Assembly: GCA_030248225.1 (NCBI GenBank) | Contig: JASANE010003899.1 | Coordinates: 1 to 20,457, forward strand | Reading direction: 5' to 3' | Origin: Trileptium ribeirensis | Lineage: Eukaryota > Nematoda > Enoplea > Enoplida > Thoracostomopsidae | Length of the DNA stretch: 20,457 bases | In this document: positions 11,114 through 19,901 of the stretch, piece after piece | Numbering within the stretch: position 1 is the first letter of the stretch | Layout: each line of letters opens with the position of its first letter | Position numbers and translations under genes: made by a program | Notes under the pieces: model-generated | The model's input: the letters and a program-made list of their open reading frames with translations, nothing else | Told to the model about the DNA's origin: nothing | The model's database searches: none

Positions 11114-11912
11114 AGTACATCACGCGAAGGGGCGGTTAGGAACCTTGGCTTGAAGAATAGTCCGGCACTTGGTGGGTAACCCCATCGACACCTGTTGCTC
11201 AAACTAATATTCCGCACGACAATAGCGTTGAAACTTGCCGAGATTTTACTTATCGAACCAAAGCTAGCTACGATAAATCACACAGGACGCAAACCAAAAC
11301 GGTAGCTATACGTGAAAGTATTCTAGTATATATACTGCATAACGTAAAGCCCAGGCCAGCCCTTCTGAGAATTTTAGAGCCCAGCTCGGCTAATAGCTTT
11401 CATATTGACAGGTGCCTGGTACGGCTCGTAAAATGTCACAACAGCTGCGCCAGGCGCGCCAAGCTGAACGTTATGGTTTGGGGCGAGCTGTGACAAAATC
11501 CGTTTCTAGTGCACACATCTTAAGGTAAATGATGCATAACTAGATATATAAGATTATATTATAAACTGAAATATGCATGAGTTCGGATGAACAGAACTGC
11601 AACTCGATCCTTTGTCGAGTTTCACATTTCCGGATAAATACATTCTAAATCTTAAACATAACAGTAGTACAATTATTAACGTTTGTAATTGAAAACATTT
11701 AAACTTCAACTCAGCATGTTTGATTTCAAGGCTTGGATTAGCAAAATCGCTGGAATTCTGTGGTGGTGTTAATGTGTTTTATCAATTTTAAAACGGGAAA
11801 AATTGTGTAAAACTTCGAATCCGTCAATCAATCACTGCTACGAATGACTTTTGACTAAATTATTACGTCACTAAATTTGAGCCACCACACAACCATATGC
11901 GCCATCGTAACA
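11114..11912. other. Upstream region of the TMEM144-like gene
   Basis: This holds the presumed promoter and 5' UTR. A weak TATA-like TATATAAG lies at 11545-11552, and a short ATG at 11897 is out of frame with the main start. TGTCACA at 11434-11440 and TGTGACA at 11489-11495 form another dyad. No transcription start can be fixed from sequence. Confidence 0.3.
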
Positions 11913-12006
11913 ATGAGTTTTGCATTGGGCATGGTTGCAACACTGGCATCGGCAATCCTGTTTGGATCCCAATTTGTGCTACTCAAAGGGGTTGATCTCA
12001 ATGACG
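11913..12006 (+). CDS. TMEM144: TMEM144-like exon 1
   Basis: It encodes 31 residues plus one base, from the initiator Met through LNDG. Residues 4-23 form the first membrane helix, and FGSQFV followed by K corresponds to the conserved FGS.FV..K signature of the family. The donor is GACG|GTAAGT, a full consensus. Phase 1 joins exactly to exon 2 so that the split codon is the Gly of DG. Confidence 0.92.
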
Positions 12007-15000
12007 GTAAGTTCCTTAAGACTATTAACTAAGGCCAACTCAAGATTAAAAAACATACATCGAAGAATCTGAGTTGTTAAGAAATTTCGGTAAATTTAAC
12101 ATTTCTTCACTTATTTTGTATAACTAGAGTGAGAGCTTTAAATACATGCATATATTTCACGAAAAAATGAGTGCGTGACGCCATTAGCCATCGTAGATGC
12201 TCAAGTCTTACTTCTGCTGGCGAACAAGGTAACGAGACGGACCCTAGCAATAAGTTTCCTCGTGTTATCCAATTTCTGTTCATAATTTTCCCCAACCTTC
12301 CGCAATGTTTCTCATTTGAAATTTTTTATAAAATTTTATCCGCGACTTCGCCAGGGGGAACTGGGTTGCTTACTTGGTAACTTCCTGCACCTTGTAGACA
12401 CCTATAATGTAAATTATTTAATGTCATACAAAATTACTAACAGCATAGTTAAATTATACGCAAGTACAGTCTAATGTAAAACGTACGATAAAAAATTAAC
12501 ATAATGAACCTTTTGACACATAGCTTATTCTATAATAAAGCTCTTTAAACGTTGTTGTTCACGAAAATTTCCAGAGAACACGTCTCGAAAAACTTCGGAA
12601 ATTGCAACAATCCCCGTGAAACATTTAGATACTGCGAAGCACTTTAGTTATTTCAACAGTTCCAGCGAAGCATTTAGTTATATGAACAATCCCAGCGAAG
12701 CATTTAGTTATAGGAACAATCCCAGCGAAGCTTTTAGTCATTACAACGGTCCCAGAGAGCACTTAGTTATTGCAACGGTTCCAGCGAGCATTTAGTTATT
12801 GCAACCGTCCCAGGGAAGTATTCAGTTATACTAACGATCCTAGCGAAGCATTTAGTTTTATTGGAAGGGTCCCAGCGATGCATTTAGTCATTTCAACGGT
12901 CCCAGCGAAGTATTTAGTTATAGCAACAATCCCATCGAAGCATTTCGTTATTGTAACGGTCCCAGCGAAGTATTTAGTCATTTCAACGGTCCCAGCGAAG
13001 TATTTAGTTATAGCAACAATCCCAGCAAAGAATTTAGTCATTGCAACGCATAGTATCGTGGTTTGTGAATTGTCAGTTGTCAAAAAATTGTAATTCAGTT
13101 GTAATTAGATCGAACAGATTAGATTTGAGAACTGTGATTTGACTTTCGAAGTGTGTTTTTAATAAACAATTGAAGATTTCAATAATTACAATTTGTGGAC
13201 GTTTTTTAAGTTTTTTTAGATATTATTAATCTGTTTTTGCATGAAATATATAGGTCACGCTTGGTCCCAACGTTTTAACTAATTAGCAAGACATTAGCTT
13301 TACTTTTAATGCATAAACAGATTCATTGCGAAGCTATGCAATAAACGAGTTTGTCGTGCAGCGTGTGTTAGCAAGTGCGTTGTTACTTGCCGAGCGTCGT
13401 TATGATGCTGAATAAGAGCTCATGAATGGCGAAGTGACTAGCTCGTAGCCAAACGATCCAGATTGAATCCACCATTGCAGCAATTGGTTCTTTTCCGTTA
13501 TCCCCCTGCCCGCATTTGGTCAACTTTGTAGATACAGAGCTGATTTGGGTATCAATCGATTCAGCTCCTTGATGAGGCAATTCAGAAAATGCTCATTTTA
13601 CCCTGAAAATTTTTTCGATTTTTAAGGTCCAAGTTGAACCTAAAAACTTTTTTTCAGAATATGCTCATATTGGGAACCATTGGACTCGGCTTGTTGAGAG
13701 AAATCTATCGGTATGTAGTTTATTGAAATCTACACCACCGTTAGAAAAGTATGAGGGCCTAAGTAATCCTACGTTCTAACGTTACAAATAAGAACAACTT
13801 AGGGCGCTTGGGTCGGGGACGGCAGCTTAGGCTTAGGCTTAGTGTATGTCTCATATAAAGACCTTAGCTTAGGCTAAGACTAATTCTTCGGCTTAGTATA
13901 TCGAGAACAGCATGGCCTGCATTTTATTTTCCCCTAGAGGGTTACTGGGGTCCTCATAACTTTCTAACGGTAGTGCAGATTTCAATAAGCCACACATCAC
14001 TAGATTTCTCTCATCAAGCCGAGGCCAATGATGTCCAACATAACCATATTCAGAAGAAAAAGTTTTTGGGCTCCCTAGGGGAAACCATTGGGACCTCAAA
14101 AAATCGAAAAAAATTTTTTCAGCGATGTGGGTGTGGGTAAAATGATCATTTTGTGAACAGTCTCATCGAAATCGAATGATACCAAAATCAACTACGTATC
14201 TTCAAAATTGACCAAATTCGGACTGGGGATAACGGAAAGACTTCAGCAATTTTTGTTTAAGATTGACCAAAATCAATGTTAGGTTATGAATGACAGAATT
14301 AACCTATAGCCTATATTCGACACTGTGCTGCTCTCGTTGAGAAAAGGATACTTTGTCAATTATCAATCATATAATTTTCGCATAGACAATACATGGCTAC
14401 CGATTCTCGACCATAACAAATCTTTATTAGATTTACTCTAGGTAATAGCAGCCATTAATTATTTCTCTGCTGTTGCGTAAACTGCATAAAATAAACAACT
14501 ACTCCAGCAATCTTTATAGTTTTTCAGTGATTGAACATACTGGAAAGGCGCATGGGCTAGGATATTGTGATCTACTTATATTTGCGGAAGTGTAGTGGTT
14601 TTGTAACGGTTTTGCTGGCTCTAACCGCGAAATTCACGTGCTAGCTTTCCATGTAATGCAGGACACGCTTGTTAAAACGGGGCCAAATGGTCTATCGGGC
14701 TGTCCAGTCCTACAAATACAGAAGGTAATGGGTTCAACTCGCACGCGCACCGCAATTTTTCATTTGGTGTTGCTTTTAGTTCCAAACAAATATATAATGC
14801 TCGTCCCATATAACATCACTATGGGACTAACGTGAAACTACAAAAAGGTGATTGAAGTTGTTGCTGTGTCGGTTATTATATTGTTGTGAATTGATAAACG
14901 ATGAATTTATATGCCAAAGTCGAGACTATGTAGGTTCACAAATATTAACGAGTAGAACTATAGAAACATATACCACAATATAATATACCTCGGGTTGAAT

Positions 15001-18000
15001 ATATAATACCAAAATTGTATAAACCCAACGGTCCTTGTGAAGTATTTATTAGCAAATTTCATTTATAGCAAATCTCGATTATAGTAGTTTAATCAGGGCC
15101 TTTACATACCAACAGCTGAATGGACTTTGGCTTCAGTTGAAAATTGATGTTTCAAAGCAAGGAACGGTAAGTTAAATGCCGCTTAAATTACTAGAAGTTA
15201 AAGCTATAAATTCCTATATATTTCAGGCATGCTATACCAATGGTACTACAGTTGTGGCATATTGATGGTTGGATTTTTTGACAACATCATCTCAGGGTTC
15301 CCGAAGTTTTATCCACTGGCTATGCTTGGAGGGTTGATTTGGTGTCTTGGTAATATTTTAAAATAGATATTGTGGTTATAATGCTGGAATGAAAAAATTA
15401 AAAGTTTTAAAACGCGATAATTTATCAAATTACCGCATCTGTTTCAAACTATTCGTCATAATCTAAGTTTGTCTGTAGGGTACCATCGTTATCTGGGTTG
15501 TTGTATAACATTGTTCTTTGGAACCCATAATTTACCCATTCATCTTTGATAATAGAGACCATATTCTTAATTTCAAGATTGGTGCGGCGGCCAACAGAAA
15601 ATAGCCTTGTCCTAGGTTTCTTCCGGTGGAATCAGTTAGAATGCAGTATTGTGCGGCGTTTACGTTGTAAAGGACCCACCATGTGAAAGTTTTGTCCCCT
15701 ATGGTCTAGACCACGCCATCCAGTAATATACGGTTTATACCAACACTATGTAATGCAAAATATGGTGTATGAGACACCATTAACGTAGCTATAGTGTCTC
15801 AATCTACCTACTGTTTTTTACTGACGGTGTCAAGGACACCATACACAAACCCATTATACATTGCGTATACATAACAGCATGGTGTAGCTAACACCATATA
15901 AAATTTATGGTGTAGCCTACACCATACCATTACCGACAGTACACTGCCTATGTATACCATCTGAAAATATTATCAGAAACACCATGGTGTCCAAGACACC
16001 ATATAATTGATGGTGGAAGACACACCCAGGGGGACAAAACTTTCACATGGGGGTCTTTTATAACGTAAACGCTGCATTAAGCGGGTCTTCACAATATTCC
16101 CTTTTTGTGATGGGGTTCTTTGCGTTTATAAATAAACGTGTGTAATTGAAAATTGAGTTAAATAACCTAAAACGATATGAAATTTTTTTAATCTTGACGA
16201 AAATATGTTACCTTATGCAGTTTTTTGCAAGGATTTCATTTCTGTACCTCTTTTTTAGCGTTGTTGCAGTTTTCTCGCAGTTTTTATGTTATACTCTCTC
16301 GAACTATTGCATTAGACGCAATGTGTATTACCTAAAACGCTACAAATATCAAATATTCCGCGCTTACGTTTTCAGGAATACATTTAGTTTTTAAGAACAT
16401 TTGAAGAGATATAAAATAAACACCGTAGGAAGCTAAAATGGATTGCATATTCCGAATGTCAGCTAAAAATGCCACCCGGTCACCTATTTTCATCAAAATC
16501 GAAGATATAAATAAATTTTATAGCATTTTGAATCCTGAATTCGTTAACTTGAAGCCTAAAATATTTACTCTAAGTTGTTTAGGCAACGTCACAAACGTGG
16601 TTATCTTTCAATTTGTCGGAATTGCACCGGGGCTCCTAATTTGGACTTCGGCACAAATGATCATCGGATGGGCTAGCGGCAGGTACGTTTTGTTGACTTT
16701 TTAAATTTGTCCTATTTTGCGTAAAATCTTATGCGGCGCGTACGTTATAAAGAATGCCTCATGGGAAAGTTTTTTCCACCCAGGATGTCTCCACAGCCAA
16801 CCATTATATGATATCTTGGAAACCATTGTGTTTCCGATGGTATTTTAAGGTAGTATGCTAGTATACTATAGTATACTGGTACTGTAGTGTTGGTAATGGT
16901 ATGGTGTAGACTACACCATAAAATTTTTCAAAAAGTATAACTTATAACTGGTCTAACAATTCCTTATAATTTAGACTATCGCCCGATTAATCCCTTACTG
17001 CAATAAAGCTGCATAATTGTAGCAGCGTCCACTGCGAAGCGATGTGCTAACGGAGCTTGACGTGCGGCATGGGCGTTGTTACTCCCTCGCTTTGCAAAGT
17101 TTCTGAAGAAACCGGGCAACAGTTCCTAAACAGCCTAGTAACAGTTGTACTAAGCTTGGAAGCCAATCAATGCAGTTCAATTTGCCATTTGGAGAAAAAT
17201 TGGTCAAGATTGTATGTAATACACATAAATTTGAGCATGAAAGTGTTAATATGCTCACTTTCGTAAAATAGGTATAACGATAACTTCATACAATTATCGT
17301 ATGACAATATATTGCTCCAATTTGAATGGCGAATGAATCCCACAGATTAGTGCACCAATTAGTACATTTATATATGACTATGTCTGCACAAACTGTAACA
17401 AATTGAGCACAACAAATGTATTTATTAATTGCATATCTATTTAAATGCAAATTTTTCACACATTGTAAACTAATTTGTATGAATTGTAACACAGAATATG
17501 TATGATTTTTACATATTCGTTGTGTGAATTTACACATAATAATTGTATGATTTGTTATACATTGTGTGCAAAATTACATGCAGCATGTCACGCGTTATTA
17601 ATTTGCATATTTTACGCGTGATAGACGTTATTTGTAGCTAATAATAGGGTTATGAACATTATTATGTAACGATTTATACTGACGACAGGCCTCAGAGTAG
17701 TTTTTTTTGGTATATGCTGAACTAGTTTTGATTATGTGGTTCTGAACATTATTGCATTCAGTGTTTAGTTTTCGTTTAGTAATCAAACTGTTGAATTTAT
17801 CTAGCGTTGTTGTTGTTGTTGCCCCAATTATATAGCTATATTCGAGCAGGATAGGTCCCAACTGCATTCAGTGGCAACAGAAAGGCTGTTAAGTACAAAT
17901 AGAGCAAGAAGGTTGCTAATATAGCACACAGCATATGTACATTAGTTGTATATGATTTGCATGAAATTGTACACAAAATGTATGATTATTTGAACATAAT

Positions 18001-19901
18001 TTGTACGAAATTTCAGAAAATAAATGTTTTGTAACACAGTACTGTTTGAATCTGTATAAAACTATCACACCATAAAATTGAAAATTGGTCCATAAATTAC
18101 AGTTATTTCATACAAATATTTATAAAATTCACAAATTAGATGTATCGTATTTAATACAAAAATGTATGTACATTCAAAATGTAAGAAAATTTATACATTA
18201 AATATACTTAATTTTATACATATAAATAAAAAATTCATACAATACATATATTAATTATCATTATAATTCATACATTGTAAGTATTGCGTTTCATACAAAC
18301 CTATATTCAAATTTATACAATGCATAAGTTGTATTTGATGCAAACATATGTGAAGATTCATACATTATATATTATAGTCCATACTATGAAGTGTTAAAAT
18401 CCAATCAACTGCGATTGTATTTTTTACACAAACGACTCTGAAAATTCAGACAAATAAGAAAACCGCTGGATTAAATTTCATAAATTGTTTTGATAGTCAG
18501 ACATGTATGAAGTGTCACGGTTAAAATGTGCGCAAACCAGGCCATACAAATAATGTATGATACGGTACACACATGTATATTTATTTATGTATTATATATA
18601 GTTATTTTTACTAAAGTACTTGATAGTTTAAATTTTACGTTATCTAATTTGCTTAAAGTTTCACAAAATACATTGCACAAAATTCTATTTCGCGTTTGTA
18701 AATGTAATTTTAAAAATTGCATGAAATAATTGCTGAATTTGGTAAATATTTGTTTGAAATATTTTCTCAAAACTGAAAATAATCTTGCTTTCGCCAAATC
18801 ATCATTTTCGATGTTTTAAATTATCCAGTTTTATTTGTTAGATTGTATAGCTTAGTTATAGAAAATAAAAAGTGGAAAAAATTGTTTGGATTTTTCTATA
18901 ACTTTCAAATATATATTTTGATTTCAGATTCGGCTGGTTCGGATTGAAAGCTGAAGTGCCCAAAAGCGACATTCTAAACTATCTTGGCTTTACTATTTCC
19001 GTTGTCGGGTTAGTTTTTGTGACATTTGACGCGCAACTGAGTGAAATCCATACAAGTGCCGAATAGAGCACCCTTTCTCTACCGCTGTAATATAAAAGTT
19101 GATGTGCGCTCTACCTGATTGATAGATGACGACGCTCCGGGACGAAATAATAAAAAGTAAATGTCATTTAGGCTAAGAGTGATGAATATGTCCAAGTGAC
19201 GAGTATATGTGCCGTATATGAACGTCAGAGCAATAGTTTATGAAAAAACTGAGGCTGTGTATAAAGCTTTGGCGCAACATGGAGACTGTAAAGATGTATT
19301 GTGTTTTTCAATACAGCGTCAAACGCCAAAGCTATCACAGTCATTTAATATTTTTGAATTTTTAGCAGCTTTATGTTCGCAGCAACTAATAGTTCGTTTA
19401 CGTTGACATCAATTGACAATTCTTTGCCAATTTGAAATTTAATTCCCCAAATATTATCAACGTCAACCATGCTATTCTTTAAAATATCAGAAAACTACCG
19501 GCTGGCTGAGGCGATGTTAGGCGTCTCGTAAATGAAATTATTTAGTTGGAACTTTCGTGCAAGTTCTATGGTTGCGACAAATATGTACATTTAGGTATTC
19601 AAAGCGAGTTACGTTGTTATAGCTTATTTTTGTTTTAATTAAAATTTAATAACATAATTTGAAACAAAATATTCTAATTTATTTTAATTTTTTTAGTTCG
19701 ATGAGTGCAATGTACTGTCGCGTGTTGTGTTTATAAATGGTAGGGAAATTAAGAAAATTGTTTCGCATTTCGCAATTTAAAATTCTTTTCACCAAATATT
19801 TTAGAGGCGTATTTTTCTTGTTTATCAAGAACGACCAAGTTTCAGCCGAGGAAACAATTCGAATCGCTCCATCGCCACCAAGTTTAACCGACGTTGAAGA
19901 G
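11913..19901 (+). CDS. TMEM144: TMEM144-like transporter, 5' half (five exons)
   Basis: Joining 11913-12006, 15227-15349, 16583-16682, 18928-19008 and 19805-19901 gives 165 uninterrupted residues with phases 1, 1, 2, 2 and 0 at the exon ends. In order it shows a first membrane helix with LFGSQFVLLKG, then NDGMLYQW, FPKFYPLAMLGGLIWCLGN, APGLLIW, GWASGRFGWFG and LNYLGFTISVVGG, ending in a charged, proline-rich linker. This is the motif order of TMEM144, a roughly 340-residue, ten-helix protein of the DMT superfamily thought to be a carbohydrate-type transporter. The substrate is not established here. ATG 11913 is chosen because an in-frame TAA lies at 11856-11858 with no ATG between. The second five-helix half must be encoded beyond the window. 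Introns are 3220, 1233, 2245 and 796 bp, and the first three are packed with repeats. Confidence 0.9.
12573..13052. repeat. 30-bp minisatellite, about 16 copies, in intron 1
   Basis: The unit is close to GCGAAGCATTTAGTTATAGC plus AACAATCCCA, 30 bp. The first two or three units are degenerate and later ones are cleaner. A two-unit block beginning TTTAGTCATTTCAACGGTCC at about 12884 recurs 90 bp later at about 12974, so recent units arose as a three-unit block. Since 30 is divisible by three, frames stay open on both strands (12770-13093 plus, 12826-13083 minus), giving ten-residue repeats such as VPAKYLVIAT. These are artefacts of the array; it lies wholly inside the intron. Confidence 0.93.
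13329..13390 (+). repeat. Dispersed repeat fragment, copy 1
   Basis: TGCGAAGCTATGC, then GAGTTTGTCGTGCAGCGTG and TGCGTTGTTACTTGCCGAGC, correspond with mismatches to 17033-17095, which reads TGCGAAGCGATG, GAGCTTGACGTGCGGCATG and GGCGTTGTTACTCCC. This is the same family in the same orientation, in a different intron. Confidence 0.6.
13478..14250. mobile_element. Foldback (long inverted repeat) element in intron 1
   Basis: The left arm 13478-13770 pairs with the right arm 13938-14250 read in reverse complement, about 300 bp each and diverged, around a 167-bp centre. Matching landmarks include TTTCCGTTATCCCC, ATTTGGTCAA, TTGTTGAGAGAAATCTA against TTGATGAGAGAAATCTA, and ATTGAAATCTACACCACCG against ATTGAAATCTGCACTACCG. 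The centre contains CTTAGGCTTAGGCTTAG and other CTTAGG/CCTAAG-type words. No transposase frame is present, so it is a non-autonomous foldback element or an old inverted duplication. Confidence 0.82.
14660..14760 (+). repeat. tRNA-derived SINE-like head in intron 1
   Basis: An A-box-like TGGTCTATCGG at 14688-14698 and a B-box-like GGTTCAACTC at 14731-14740 are 32 nt apart, as in RNA polymerase III type 2 promoters. Between them the sequence resembles a decayed tRNA anticodon region. It does not close a tRNA cloverleaf, so it is better read as a SINE head than as a tRNA gene. The 3' limit is unclear. Confidence 0.45.
15227..15349 (+). CDS. TMEM144: TMEM144-like exon 2
   Basis: It follows TATATTTCAG and encodes 41 codons' worth of sequence, beginning with the split Gly then MLYQWYYSCG. 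A membrane helix covers roughly CGILMVGFFDNIISG. FPKFYPLAMLGGLIWCLG is the strongest family signature in the window, matching the conserved P.F.P.AMLGG..W..GN block of TMEM144 proteins. The donor CTTG|GTAATA splits the Gly of GN. Confidence 0.95.
15649..16079. mobile_element. MITE copy C, in intron 2, opposite orientation to A
   Basis: The element is 15652-16076 (425 bp), with TGCGGCGTTTACGTTGTAAA at the left and, in reverse complement, TGCAGCGTTTACGTTATAAA at the right; inverted similarity extends about 45 bp inwards. The flanks are TTG (15649-15651) and TTA (16077-16079), a probable TTA duplication with one change. The interior is reversed relative to copy A. It holds five 19-bp palindromes: 15762-15780, 15824-15842, 15879-15897, 15907-15925 and 15984-16002. 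Confidence 0.88.
16583..16682 (+). CDS. TMEM144: TMEM144-like exon 3
   Basis: It follows GTTGTTTAG and encodes the split Gly, then NVTNVVIFQFVGIAPGLLIW and a membrane helix continuing to GWASG. The GxxxGLLIW and GWAS.RFG motifs are typical of the family. The donor GGCAG|GTACGT splits the Arg of GRFGWFG. An open frame extends 5' to 16438, but its residues before 16583 have no family similarity and belong to the intron. Confidence 0.94.
16729..16935 (+). mobile_element. MITE copy D, 3'-truncated, in intron 3
   Basis: TTA at 16729-16731 is followed by TGCGGCGCGTACGTTATAAA from 16732, the MITE left end. Interior similarity to copy A follows, including ATGGTGTAGACTACACCAT at 16901-16919. Similarity fades near 16935 and no right terminus is found before exon 4. 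It is in the same orientation as copy A. Confidence 0.78.
17033..17095 (+). repeat. Dispersed repeat fragment, copy 2
   Basis: This is the partner of 13329-13390, in the same orientation with mismatches. It lies just downstream of MITE copy D and opens a 69-codon ORF that is not otherwise protein-like. Confidence 0.55.
17280..18500. repeat. AT-rich quasi-periodic inverted array in intron 3
   Basis: Words of the type TTGTATGATTT and TTTGTATGAATTGTA dominate 17280-17600 and 17940-18020. Their complements, AATTCATACAAT and TTTCATACAAA, dominate 18100-18400, spaced very roughly 35-40 bp apart. The two halves are thus inverted around a different centre at about 17640-17880. It is too degenerate for unit boundaries. 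Short ORFs on both strands here are not credible genes. Confidence 0.6.
18928..19008 (+). CDS. TMEM144: TMEM144-like exon 4
   Basis: It follows TTGATTTCAG and encodes the split Arg, then FGWFGLKAEVPKSD and ILNYLGFTISVV, the start of the fifth membrane helix. The RFGWFG and LNY.G motifs match the family. The donor is GTCGG|GTTAGT, weaker than the other donors. Splicing to 19805 restores GGVFFLFIKND in phase. Without splicing the frame continues to TAG at 19064-19066. Confidence 0.92.
19009..19066 (+). CDS. TMEM144: Alternative 3' extension of exon 4 (read-through)
   Basis: If the GTTAGT donor is not used, the frame adds LVFVTFDAQLSEIHTSAE and stops at 19064-19066. LVFVTF completes a plausible fifth membrane helix, and the tail is hydrophilic. 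The product would be 151 residues, one five-helix half of the transporter. This is an inference; it may only be intron sequence. Confidence 0.35.
19149..19154 (+). terminator. Candidate intronic polyadenylation signal
   Basis: AATAAA lies 83 bases after the read-through stop, inside intron 4. In AT-rich DNA the hexamer is common by chance, so its weight rests on its placement after the alternative stop. Confidence 0.3.
19805..19901 (+). CDS. TMEM144: TMEM144-like exon 5
   Basis: It follows AATATTTTAG and encodes GVFFLFIKND, the end of the fifth membrane helix and its cytosolic or luminal edge, then a linker with SAEETIRIAPSPPSLTDVEE. TMEM144 proteins have a variable loop between their halves at this point. 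The donor GAAGAG|GTATGC ends in phase 0. The acceptor is chosen because it alone restores the helix in frame with exon 4. The next exon is not visible before the window end. Confidence 0.85.

Noticed and set aside
12770..13093. 107-codon plus ORF and 85-codon minus ORF of ten-residue repeats
   Set aside because: Both are products of the 30-bp minisatellite and lie within intron 1 of the TMEM144-like gene.
13656..13710. Exon-like segment after TTTTTTTCAG reading MLILGTIGLGLLREIYR, recalling a DNAJC22/TM2-type helix
   Set aside because: It lies inside the left arm of the foldback element. The right arm carries the same segment with a stop and changed residues, and it would disrupt the exon 1 to exon 2 join.
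16438..16582. Upstream part of the open frame leading into exon 3, starting with an ATG
   Set aside because: The residues before the acceptor at 16583 do not resemble the TMEM144 family, while exon 2 joins exactly to 16583 in phase.
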